From Rhodospirillales bacterium (GTDB lineage: Bacteria > Pseudomonadota > Alphaproteobacteria > Acetobacterales > Acetobacteraceae): DNA of 7,597 bases. Shown piece by piece: positions 1 through 6,484 of the stretch (the first letter of the stretch is position 1; the number at the start of each line of letters is the position of its first letter). Location: contig JAGWZS010000088.1 of the NCBI GenBank assembly GCA_018971905.1, positions 1 through 7,597 on the forward strand, given 5' to 3'. The notes below the pieces were generated by a model. It had not been told where the DNA came from and searched no databases. It saw nothing but the letters and a program-made list of their open reading frames with translations. The position numbers and the translations under genes were made by a program.

Positions 1-1389
1 GCGTTTCTGCGCACTTCGGGCCGCGTGGTGGGCCTGCCCGCGGGGCAAATGGGCAATTCCGAGGTCGGGCATCTGAATATCGGCGCGGGGCGGGTGGTGA
101 TTCAGGATTTGCCGCGAATCGACGCCGCCATCGCGGATGGATCGCTGGCCAGAAACGAGACGGTGCTGGATTTCATCGCGGCGCTGCGGGCAACCGGCGG
201 CACCGCGCATCTCCTGGGCCTGGTTTCCCCCGGCGGCGTGCATTCCCACCAGGACAACGCGGTGGCGCTGGCGAAAATTCTGCACGAGGCGGGAATACCC
301 GTGGCCGTTCATGGCTGGATGGACGGGCGTGACACCCCGCCCCAGGCCGGGCTGGGCTATCTGCACACCTACCTGGCCGACCTGGGCGATACTGCCAAAC
401 TCAGCACGCTGGTGGGGCGCTTTTATTCCCTGGACCGGGACCAGCGCTGGGAACGCGTGCAACAAGCCTACGAGCTGCTGGTGGATGGCAAAGGCACGCC
501 GTTTGCCACCGCCACCGCGGCGATTGAGGCCAGCTACGCGGCCGGCGTGACGGATGAGTTCATCACCCCCGCCGTGATCGGCGATTATGCCGGGATGAAA
601 GACGGGGATGGCGTGATCTGCGCCAATTTCCGGGCCGACCGGGTGCGCGAGATTTTCACCGCCCTGCTGGACCCGGGGTTCGACGGCTTTCCGGCGCGCC
701 AGCCAAAACTCGCCGGCGCCGTGGGCATGACCGCCTATTCCGACGCCCTGGCCCCCTACATGCGCGCCGTGCTGCCCCGGCTGCATTTGCAGGATCTGCT
801 GGGCGCAGTGGTCTCCGCCCGGGGGTTGCGCCAGCTGCGCATGGCCGAGACGGAAAAATATCCGCATGTGACCTATTTTTTCAACGGCGGCGAGGAAACG
901 CCCTTCCCGGGGGAAGACCGGATCATGGTGGCATCCCCCAAGGTTGCCACCTACGATCTGCAACCGGAAATGTCTGCCCCGGAGCTGACGGAAAAGGCGG
1001 TGGAGGCAATCAACACCGGCACATACGACATGATCGTCCTGAACTTCGCCAACCCGGACATGGTGGGCCACACCGGCTCTCTGCCCGCCGCGATTACCGC
1101 GGTGGAAACGGTGGATGCGGGACTGGGGAAAATATGGGAGGCCGTGCAAGCCCAGGGGGGCGCCATTCTGGTAACCGCCGACCATGGCAATTGCGAGGTG
1201 ATGAAGGACCCGCAAACGGGCGGGCCGCATACCGCCCACACCACCAACCCGGTGCCGGTGCTCATAGCGGGCGGCCCGGAGGGCATAACGCTGCACGACG
1301 GCGTGCTGGCGGACCTGGCGCCGACGATGCTGAAGCTGATGGACCAGCCCCAACCCGCCGCGATGACCGGCAAGCCCTTGTTTGACTGA
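1..1389 (+). CDS. gpmI: 2,3-bisphosphoglycerate-independent phosphoglycerate mutase (5' end missing)
   Basis: Interconverts 3- and 2-phosphoglycerate in glycolysis and gluconeogenesis; a cytoplasmic Mn-dependent enzyme of the alkaline phosphatase superfamily. The frame is open from base 1, and 462 residues plus the stop are visible. The phosphoserine motif MGNSEVGH is present, with its Ser at bases 58-60. In Geobacillus iPGM numbering this is Ser62, so about 42 N-terminal residues, including the first metal-binding Asp, lie outside the window; the full protein would be about 504 residues, normal for the family. Other family motifs follow in order: DGRDTPP, YSLDRDQRW, NFRADRVREI and FFNGGEE. 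The metal ligands follow: Asp and His of NPDMVGH (1057-1059 and 1069-1071), Asp-His of TADHGN (1180-1185), and His of TAHTTNPVP (1237-1239). All visible catalytic residues are intact. The Ala in GLPAGQ, where I expect Asp or Glu, is a mild oddity. The stop codon abuts the next gene's start, suggesting translational coupling. Confidence 0.97.
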   Translation, partial: AFLRTSGRVVGLPAGQMGNSEVGHLNIGAGRVVIQDLPRIDAAIADGSLARNETVLDFIAALRATGGTAHLLGLVSPGGVHSHQDNAVALAKILHEAGIPVAVHGWMDGRDTPPQAGLGYLHTYLADLGDTAKLSTLVGRFYSLDRDQRWERVQQAYELLVDGKGTPFATATAAIEASYAAGVTDEFITPAVIGDYAGMKDGDGVICANFRADRVREIFTALLDPGFDGFPARQPKLAGAVGMTAYSDALAPYMRAVLPRLHLQDLLGAVVSARGLRQLRMAETEKYPHVTYFFNGGEETPFPGEDRIMVASPKVATYDLQPEMSAPELTEKAVEAINTGTYDMIVLNFANPDMVGHTGSLPAAITAVETVDAGLGKIWEAVQAQGGAILVTADHGNCEVMKDPQTGGPHTAHTTNPVPVLIAGGPEGITLHDGVLADLAPTMLKLMDQPQPAAMTGKPLFD

Positions 1390-2556
1390 GTGAATACGCG
1401 GCGCCTGCACCGGGCGGCCCTGGCCGCTTTATGGCTGGGCGTGGTGGGCAGCCCGCCTGCCCTGGCCGCGCCGGAGACAAACGATGCCGCCAGCCTGAAA
1501 GCCCGCCGCGCCGCCGCCCTGGCGGACATAACGGCGCATCAGGCGGCCGCAAAAGCCGCCGCCGCGCACCAAAAAGCCATCGCGGCCACGGCCATGGCCC
1601 TGGCGAAACAGCAGGCGCAGGCCGCCGCCGCCGTGCGCGGGCTGGAGGACCAGACCTCGCACGATACAGCACAGCTCGCCCAGCTTATCGCCCAGCAGAA
1701 CAACGATGCCGGGCAGCTGGACCAGGCCGAGGCGGCGCTGAAAAAATTACTGCCCGTGATCCAGAGGCTTGCCTCCGCCCCGGCCGCAACCTTGCTCGCG
1801 GCGCCGCTGGCGCCACAGGATGCGGTGCACGGCATTGCCATCATGCAGGGCATGGCGGCGCAGGTGGCCGCCCAGGCCAGCGCCGTGCAAGCCGAAACCA
1901 CGAAACTGGCCACCGCGATTGCCCAGGCGCAAGCCGCACGCTTGCGGCTGGTTGCGGCCGTTACCGCGCAGCAGGCGGCGGAGGCGCAGCTTTCCGCCAA
2001 CATCAGCCGCGCCCAGGCCACCGAACAGGCCGATGCCAACCAGGCGGTGGCGCAAGCCGCGGCGGCGGCCAGGGCGCGGCACGAGCTTTCCAGCCTGGAT
2101 GAAGCCATCGCGCGGCTGGTGCCGAAAACCCCGCCCCAGGCAACGCTGGCCAGCATTCCGGCCGGGGGGGCTGGCGCGCCGGTGGCCGGGCATGTGGTGC
2201 AGGTTTATGGCGCGCAAACCGCGGCCGGGCCTTCCACCGGCATTACCTATGCCACGGCGCCGGGCGGGCGCGTCACCAGCCCCTGCCGCGGCACCATCAT
2301 GTATGCCGGGCCGCTGCCAAGCTACGGCAATGTGGTGATCGCCGATTGCGGCGGCGGGCTTTCCGCCGTGCTGGCGGGTATGAGCCGCCTTGATGTGTCA
2401 CAGGGCCAGCACGTGCTGCATGGCCAGCCGCTGGGGGTCATGCAGCCCTTCGACCCCGCGCGCCCGGCGCATCAGCCGTATCTTTATGTGGAATTGCGCC
2501 GCAACGGCCTGCCGGTGGACCCGACAGCCTGGCTCGGCGCCGGGCGCTCTGGATAA
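1390..2556 (+). CDS. EnvC-like exported coiled-coil protein with degenerate LytM (M23) domain
   Basis: Probable periplasmic activator of cell-wall amidases at the division site. Starts at GTG directly after the gpmI stop. No good Shine-Dalgarno site is visible, so coupling to gpmI translation is likely. The start is supported by a signal peptide: Arg-Arg and Arg near residues 4-8, a hydrophobic core at 9-19, and probable cleavage at ALA|AP after residue 26. Residues about 32-247 are a long Ala/Gln-rich helical, coiled-coil-like region. The LytM-like domain covers about 268-385. It keeps the fold signatures (GRVTSPCRGTIMYAG, GQHVLHGQPLGVM, LYVELRRNGLPVDP), but the zinc-binding His of HxxxD and HxH are absent: the usual HLHFE reads YLYVE, and the usual YAHL position reads LAGMS. 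It should therefore be enzymatically dead, like E. coli EnvC or Caulobacter LdpF. Cys299 and Cys320 in this domain could form a disulfide. Direct adjacency to ctpA fits a joint envelope role. The family is clear; the amidase partner is not visible here. Confidence 0.9.
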   Translation: MNTRRLHRAALAALWLGVVGSPPALAAPETNDAASLKARRAAALADITAHQAAAKAAAAHQKAIAATAMALAKQQAQAAAAVRGLEDQTSHDTAQLAQLIAQQNNDAGQLDQAEAALKKLLPVIQRLASAPAATLLAAPLAPQDAVHGIAIMQGMAAQVAAQASAVQAETTKLATAIAQAQAARLRLVAAVTAQQAAEAQLSANISRAQATEQADANQAVAQAAAAARARHELSSLDEAIARLVPKTPPQATLASIPAGGAGAPVAGHVVQVYGAQTAAGPSTGITYATAPGGRVTSPCRGTIMYAGPLPSYGNVVIADCGGGLSAVLAGMSRLDVSQGQHVLHGQPLGVMQPFDPARPAHQPYLYVELRRNGLPVDPTAWLGAGRSG

Positions 2557-2607
2557 TCCAGCCCGGATGCTATCTAATGAGGCCAGGGCAATGCGCCCGG
2601 CAATGAA

Positions 2608-2617
2608 GGGGAAGAGG
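2608..2617 (+). promoter_or_regulatory. Purine-rich Shine-Dalgarno region deciding the ctpA start
   Basis: The run AAGGGGAAGAGG covers about 2606-2617, upstream of the ATG at 2621. Aligned on AAGG, it gives a spacing of about 8 bases to that ATG. The alternative in-frame ATGs at 2567, 2591 and 2603 have weaker upstream matches. This is the main reason for choosing 2621, but the choice is not certain. Confidence 0.45.
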
Positions 2618-2620
2618 TAC

Positions 2621-3994
2621 ATGCGGTTGCGCGGCGGTTTGATGCTCGGCGGCGTTTTTGTAGCGGGACTGGCCGCCGGCTCTCTCGCACAGCCATTGTC
2701 ATGGGCGTTCGGCCAGGCGAGCCCAAGTGACAGCACCTATCAGCAACTTTCGCTTTTTGGTGATATTCTCTCGCAGATCAAACAGAACTACGTGATCGAT
2801 CCGCCAACGGACAAGCTGATCTATAATGCCGCCAACGGAATGCTCGCGGGGCTGGACCCGCATTCAGGCTACATGAACGCGCGGCAATATGCCGACATGC
2901 AGGTGCAGACTTCCGGCGAGTTCGGCGGGCTGGGGCTGGAAGTGACCCAAGCGGACGGACTGCTGAAGGTTATCAGCCCCATCGACGGCACGCCCGGCGC
3001 CAAGGCCGGGATCAAGCCGGGCGATATCATCGTCGAGATCAACGGCCATTCAACCGACGGGCTGACGCTGGACCAGGCGGTGAGCCAGATGCGCGGCAAG
3101 CCTGGAACCAACATCACGCTCACGCTCAAACGCAACGGCATCAACACGCCCGTGCACGTGACGCTGACGCGTGAGGTCATCAAGATCGACGATGTGAAGA
3201 GCAGGCTGCTTACCAGCACCGCCGGGCCGGTTGGCTATATCCGGCTGGATAGTTTCGATGAAAACGCCGACCCGCATATCCGCGAGGCGGTACAGCGCCT
3301 TGAGGCCCAGGCACATGGAAACATTCATGGCTATATTCTGGATTTGCGGGACAACCCCGGCGGGCTGCTGGACCAGGCCGTGGCGGTGAGCGACGATTTT
3401 CTGACCAGCGGCGAGATTGTTTCCACCCATGGCCGGCACCCGGAAGATGACCAGGTGTGGTACGCGCAGGATAGTGACATCATCAACGGTGCGCCGTTGG
3501 TGGTGTTGACCAATGCCGGCACGGCCTCAGCGGCGGAGATTGTAACCGCGGCCTTGCAGCAGAACCGCCGGGCGCTGGTGCTGGGCACCAAGACCTTCGG
3601 CAAGGGCTCCGTGCAGACTATCATTCCCATCGACAATGAAGGCGCGCTGCGCCTGACCACGGCGCTGTATTTCACGCCTTCGGGCAAATCGATCCAGGAT
3701 TATGGCGTGACCCCGAATGTGATCGTGTCTGACAGCGCGACGCCGCAGGATGCGTTCTCGCAGCTGCGCGAAACGGACCTGCTGAACGCCTTCACCAACC
3801 CAACACAGCAGAAGGCGGCGCCCTTGCCACCCCCCTTGCCTCTGCCGCCGGTGGCCGCCAGCATCCCTCACAAGCCGCCCGCCAACTGGCCGGCTTTCGA
3901 CCCCACCAAGCCCTCCACGGATTTCCAGCTGCAAATGGCCCTGAAACTGATTGCGGACATGAAAGCCTCCTCCGTAACAACGGCGGCGAATTAG
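2621..3994 (+). CDS. ctpA: Carboxy-terminal processing protease CtpA (S41 family), exported
   Basis: Periplasmic serine protease that trims or degrades proteins from their C-termini; relatives such as E. coli Prc control peptidoglycan hydrolases. From ATG 2621 the product is 457 residues. The N-terminus MRLRGGLMLGG plus the following hydrophobic stretch is a signal peptide or anchor, with possible cleavage at SLA|QP or SWA|FG. A PDZ domain lies at about residues 95-180 (GEFGGLGLEV; GAKAGIKPGDIIVEING). The S41 domain follows (VGYIRLDSF; LDLRDNPGGLLDQA; NAGTASAAEIV; TKTFGKGSVQT). The catalytic Ser303 (codon 3527-3529) and Lys328 (3602-3604) are 25 residues apart, as in Prc, so the enzyme should be active. 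The C-terminal part has a proline-rich linker (about 3822-3855) and a short conserved-looking tail containing FDPTKPSTDFQLQ. It lies 64 bases after the EnvC-like gene and 15 before rppH. Other possible starts in frame are 2567, 2591 and 2603; the last would add six residues, MKGKRY. Confidence 0.94.
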   Translation: MRLRGGLMLGGVFVAGLAAGSLAQPLSWAFGQASPSDSTYQQLSLFGDILSQIKQNYVIDPPTDKLIYNAANGMLAGLDPHSGYMNARQYADMQVQTSGEFGGLGLEVTQADGLLKVISPIDGTPGAKAGIKPGDIIVEINGHSTDGLTLDQAVSQMRGKPGTNITLTLKRNGINTPVHVTLTREVIKIDDVKSRLLTSTAGPVGYIRLDSFDENADPHIREAVQRLEAQAHGNIHGYILDLRDNPGGLLDQAVAVSDDFLTSGEIVSTHGRHPEDDQVWYAQDSDIINGAPLVVLTNAGTASAAEIVTAALQQNRRALVLGTKTFGKGSVQTIIPIDNEGALRLTTALYFTPSGKSIQDYGVTPNVIVSDSATPQDAFSQLRETDLLNAFTNPTQQKAAPLPPPLPLPPVAASIPHKPPANWPAFDPTKPSTDFQLQMALKLIADMKASSVTTAAN

Positions 3995-4009
3995 AAGGCC
4001 TGGAGCATC

Positions 4010-4486
4010 ATGACGAACCATGAATCCCTGCCCTACCGGCTGAATGTCGGAGCTGTGCTGTTCTCGCGGGAAGGGCTGGTGTTCGTGGGCAAGCGCAAGG
4101 GGTTTCCGGATGCGTGGCAACTGCCCCAGGGCGGGGTTGATGAGGGCGAAAACATCCGCGTTGCCGTGCTGCGCGAACTGAAAGAAGAGATTGGCACCGA
4201 CAAGGCGGAGATTCTGGCCGAGCACCCCGACTGGCTGCTCTACGACCTGCCGCCACATCTGGTGGGTGTGGCCTGGAACGGTAAATACCGCGGGCAGCGG
4301 CAGAGGTGGTTTGCGCTGCGCTTCACCGGCGAGAATGCCGACATAAACCTCAACGCCCACGAGCACCCGGAATTCGAGGATTGGAAATGGGCCCGCCTGG
4401 ATGAGCTGCCGCACCTTGCAGTGGCGTTCAAACGGGACATCTATGAGAGGCTGGCGCGGGATTTCGCGCCCTACGCGCAAGGCTGA
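4010..4486 (+). CDS. rppH: RNA 5'-pyrophosphohydrolase RppH (Nudix hydrolase)
   Basis: Removes pyrophosphate from the 5' triphosphate end of mRNA, which exposes transcripts to RNase E-type decay; the family also cleaves dinucleoside polyphosphates. The product is 158 residues, the usual size. The N-terminal YRLNVGAVLF matches the RppH signature YRxNVG. The Nudix box at about residues 42-64 fits GX5EX7REUXEEXGU: it begins GGVDEG and continues through LRELKEEIGT, with all catalytic Glu present. Downstream, YRGQRQRWFALRF and the FEDWKW segment also match the RppH/NudH group rather than generic Nudix proteins. A GGAG at 4002-4005 precedes the ATG by four bases, with a GAAGG slightly further up. 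It is probably cotranscribed with ctpA. No feature suggests loss of function. Confidence 0.96.
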   Translation: MTNHESLPYRLNVGAVLFSREGLVFVGKRKGFPDAWQLPQGGVDEGENIRVAVLRELKEEIGTDKAEILAEHPDWLLYDLPPHLVGVAWNGKYRGQRQRWFALRFTGENADINLNAHEHPEFEDWKWARLDELPHLAVAFKRDIYERLARDFAPYAQG

Positions 4487-4502
4487 CTTGCCCGCCGCCA
4501 TG

Positions 4503-4508
4503 AAAGGA
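4503..4508 (+). promoter_or_regulatory. Ribosome binding site of the dienelactone hydrolase gene
   Basis: AAAGGA lies ten bases before the tandem ATGATG at 4519-4524. Either ATG could be used; the second has slightly longer spacing. The site supports a start here rather than at the ATG of 4500-4502, which lies just before the AAAGGA itself. Confidence 0.5.
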
Positions 4509-4518
4509 CCGCCAAACC

Positions 4519-5178
4519 ATGATGACACTCACCGCCGCAGACGGACATAAATTCCAGGCCTTCGAGGCTGGCAATGTCAATGCCCCGCGCGGGCTGGTGG
4601 TTGTGCAGGAGATTTTCGGCGTGAACCCGCATATACGCGCCGTCGCGGAGCGCTTGGCCGGCTATGGCTACCGCGTGCTGGCCCCGGCCATGTTCGACCG
4701 GGTGCAGCCGGGCATCGAACTGGATTATTCCCCGGAAGGGATAGACGCCGGGCGGAATACGCGCGCCAGGATTACCGATGAGCAGGCGCTGCTGGACCTG
4801 GAAGCCACCGCCGCCGCCTTCGGGGCGGGCAGGCCGGTGGGCATCATCGGCTATTGCTGGGGCGGCTCTCTGGCGTGGGATGCCGCCATCGGCACCAAAC
4901 GCTTCAAGGCCGCGAACTGCTGGTATGGCGGCGGCATTGCCGCGAAAAAGCACGCCAGGCCCAACTGCCCGGTGCAGATGCATTTCGGTGCCGAGGATCA
5001 TGGCATTCCGTTGAGCGACGTGGCGGCGATACAGGCAGCCCAGCCGGGCGTAGAGGTTTTTGTTTATGACGGCGCGCAGCATGGGTTTGGCTGCGAAGCG
5101 CGGGCCAGCTACAGCCACAAGGATTGGGAGCTGGCGGAGCTGCGTTCCTTGGCGTTTTTCGCCGAAAACCTGCGTTAA
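4519..5178 (+). CDS. Dienelactone hydrolase family protein (alpha/beta hydrolase)
   Basis: Cytoplasmic hydrolase of the DLH family, 219 residues, with no signal peptide. The catalytic triad of the family is visible: Cys113 in GYCWGG (codon 4855-4857), Asp160 in GAEDHGIP (4996-4998) and His188 in AQHGFG (5080-5082). The Glu31 of the QEIFGVN motif is also kept; in carboxymethylenebutenolidase this Glu contacts the catalytic Cys. The enzyme should therefore be active. The classical reaction opens dienelactone in chlorocatechol breakdown, but no aromatic-degradation gene is present here and most chromosomal members have unknown natural substrates, so I do not assign that pathway. It starts 32 bases after rppH and is probably in the same transcript. 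Four Cys (113, 134, 147, 192) is notable for a small cytoplasmic protein but not telling. Confidence 0.93.
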   Translation: MMTLTAADGHKFQAFEAGNVNAPRGLVVVQEIFGVNPHIRAVAERLAGYGYRVLAPAMFDRVQPGIELDYSPEGIDAGRNTRARITDEQALLDLEATAAAFGAGRPVGIIGYCWGGSLAWDAAIGTKRFKAANCWYGGGIAAKKHARPNCPVQMHFGAEDHGIPLSDVAAIQAAQPGVEVFVYDGAQHGFGCEARASYSHKDWELAELRSLAFFAENLR

Positions 5179-5181
5179 GCA

Positions 5182-5268
5182 TCAGGCCGCGATGGCGGCC
5201 GCCACGGCTTTGAGAAAGACCAGCATTCCTGCTTCCACCCCCGTGAAAGGCCAGTAGAAGATGGACAT
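5182..5268 (-). CDS. Possible 28-residue small protein antisense to the gap before the patatin gene (tentative)
   Basis: Read on the minus strand, an ATG at 5268 opens a frame that fills the 82-base gap and stops at 5184-5182, four bases from the end of the hydrolase gene. The peptide begins MSIFYWPFTGVEAG and continues as a Leu/Val/Phe/Ala-rich helix with one Lys, so it could be a small membrane-associated peptide. A GGAG lies three bases upstream of the ATG on this strand, which is closer than ideal. By hand count, GC at codon positions 1, 2 and 3 is about 59, 48 and 78 percent, the pattern of real genes in GC-rich genomes, but only 27 codons were counted. I recognise no family. It overlaps the first eight bases of the patatin gene in antisense. 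A frame of this length can arise by chance, so this is a candidate only. Confidence 0.2.
   Translation of the reverse strand: MSIFYWPFTGVEAGMLVFLKAVAAAIAA
5185..5200. repeat. GC-only inverted repeat after the dienelactone hydrolase gene
   Basis: GGCCGC and GCGGCC form a perfect six-base-pair stem with the four-base loop GATG, seven bases after the hydrolase stop codon. No T-run follows on either strand, so an intrinsic terminator is doubtful. It could still slow polymerase or protect the 3' end of the upstream message. The same bases encode the Ala-rich end of the tentative antisense frame, so the symmetry may simply reflect GCC/GCG codons. Confidence 0.35.
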
Positions 5269-6433
5269 ATTCTCCGACCCGAAACGCCCGCACCGAAAGA
5301 AACTGCTGCCAATCTCGCCGATTGAACGCCCCCGGGGCTGCGACACCATCGGGCTGGTGCTGCAGGGCGGCGGCGCGCTGGGGGCTTACCAGGCGGGGGT
5401 GTACCAGGCGCTGCACGAAGCCGGGCTGGAGCCAGACTGGGTGGCGGGGGTTTCCATCGGCGCCGTGAACGCCGCCATCATTGCCGGCAACAAGCCGGAG
5501 CACCGGCTGGAGCAACTAGAAAAATTCTGGATGGAAATCACCGCCCGTGACCCATTCACCGCCTGGTTCGAGGGCGATGCCGCCCGCAAGCTGCGTAACG
5601 AGCTTTCAGCCATGAACGGTATATTGCTCGGCCAGCCGGGCTTCTTCAAACCCGTCCCGTTCTCCGGCTTTCTGGCGCCGCGGGGGTCACGCTTCTCAAC
5701 CGCGCTTTACGATACCTCGCCCCTGCACCACACGCTGGAGAAACTTGTTGATTTCAAGCTGATCAACGAGAAGCATATTCGCCTCGCGGTGGGGGCGGTG
5801 AATGTCGAGACCGCCAATTTCGTGTATTTCGACAATGCGGCGCGCGCAATCGAGCCTGAGCACATCATGGCGTCCGGCGCGCTGCCGCCGGGCCTGCCGA
5901 TGATCCGCATCGGACGGCACCATTACTGGGATGGCGGGCTTGTTTCCAACACGCCGCTGCAGCACCTGCTGGATAATATCGGCTCGAAAAACCTGCTGAC
6001 GTTTCAGGTCGATCTGTTTTCCGCCAGGGGCAAAATCCCGCGGGACATGCCAGAGGTTCTGGCCCGGCAGAAGGATATTCAATATTCCTCCCGCACCCGC
6101 GGCACGACCGACCATTTTCTGGAAACCCACCAGCTGAAGCGGGCGCTGTACGATGCGCTGGAGAAAATTCCCGCCGCAGAGCTGAGCGACGAGCAGCGGG
6201 CGATGAAAGCCGCGCTGAAGCAGCTGCCCGAAATCAATATCCTGCAGCTTATCTACCAGCAGAAGGCGTATGAGGGCGACGCCAAGGATTACGAGTTCAG
6301 CCGCATGTCCATGAAGGAGCATTGGCGCACCGGCTATTACGACACCCGCAACACCCTGGCCCATAAGGATTGGCTACAATTCAACGGCACTCCGGGAATC
6401 CGCTGCTTCGATCTGCACCGCTTGGCAGAATAA
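5261..6433 (+). CDS. Patatin-like phospholipase with DUF3734-type C-terminal extension
   Basis: Probable cytoplasmic lipid acyl hydrolase, 390 residues. The patatin domain starts near residue 31 with LVLQGGGALGAYQAG, where GGGALG (36-41) forms the oxyanion hole. The nucleophile is Ser65 in GVSIGA (codon 5453-5455), and the second member of the dyad is Asp224 in DGGLVSNTP (5930-5932). Both are intact, so activity is expected. The roughly 110 residues after the patatin fold (from about LETHQLKRALYDAL to the end) resemble the DUF3734 extension seen in alphaproteobacterial members. No signal peptide is seen; the N-terminus is short and basic (PKRPHRKK). The ATG at 5261 has GAAAGG at 5245-5250, ten bases upstream. 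The natural substrate is unknown: membrane phospholipid or stored ester are both possible. It is on the same strand as the hydrolase, but the 82-base gap with a hairpin leaves cotranscription open. Confidence 0.93.
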   Translation: MDIFSDPKRPHRKKLLPISPIERPRGCDTIGLVLQGGGALGAYQAGVYQALHEAGLEPDWVAGVSIGAVNAAIIAGNKPEHRLEQLEKFWMEITARDPFTAWFEGDAARKLRNELSAMNGILLGQPGFFKPVPFSGFLAPRGSRFSTALYDTSPLHHTLEKLVDFKLINEKHIRLAVGAVNVETANFVYFDNAARAIEPEHIMASGALPPGLPMIRIGRHHYWDGGLVSNTPLQHLLDNIGSKNLLTFQVDLFSARGKIPRDMPEVLARQKDIQYSSRTRGTTDHFLETHQLKRALYDALEKIPAAELSDEQRAMKAALKQLPEINILQLIYQQKAYEGDAKDYEFSRMSMKEHWRTGYYDTRNTLAHKDWLQFNGTPGIRCFDLHRLAE

Positions 6434-6439
6434 CCCCCC

Positions 6440-6466
6440 TTGCCTGCGCCCCGCGCGGCGTGGCAA
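6440..6466. repeat. Imperfect hairpin between the patatin gene and parE
   Basis: TTGCC (6440-6444) pairs with GGCAA (6462-6466), and GCGCC (6446-6450) pairs with GGCGT (6457-6461) including one G-U pair. One T is bulged at 6445 and the loop is CCGCGC. The stem begins six bases after the patatin stop and ends 18 bases before the parE Shine-Dalgarno site. No T-run follows on either strand, so it does not look like a standard intrinsic terminator. Confidence 0.4.
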
Positions 6467-6484
6467 CCAGAACGCCCGGTGCGT

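Noticed and set aside
951..1529. 192-codon minus-strand frame over gpmI and the start of the EnvC-like gene
   Set aside because: Opposite conserved gpmI metal-binding motifs; the Ser/Ala/Pro-rich composition matches an antisense shadow.
1431..2102. 223-codon plus-strand frame inside the EnvC-like gene
   Set aside because: Arg/Gly/Ala-rich product in an alternative frame of a gene with a convincing signal peptide and domain; no independent start signal.
2551..2580. Possible -10-like TATCTA in the gap before ctpA
   Set aside because: No convincing -35 element at the right distance; too weak to call a promoter.
2390..2620. Extending ctpA upstream to the first ATG of its frame at 2390
   Set aside because: The extension overlaps the conserved end of the LytM domain in another frame, is Arg/Trp/Cys-rich, and would bury the signal peptide.
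3830..3842. Thirteen-base match ACCCCCCTTGCCT shared with 6433-6445
   Set aside because: One occurrence is in a proline-rich coding stretch and the other in a gap. A match this short is expected by chance in 7.6 kb of GC-rich DNA.
3527..4528. 333-codon open frame on the minus strand across ctpA and rppH
   Set aside because: It lies opposite two clearly recognised genes, and its product is Arg/Gly/His/Gln-rich with no recognisable motif. Such long shadows are expected in GC-rich coding DNA.
4471..5118. 215-codon minus-strand frame over the dienelactone hydrolase
   Set aside because: Opposite a gene with all catalytic residues intact; no family resemblance.
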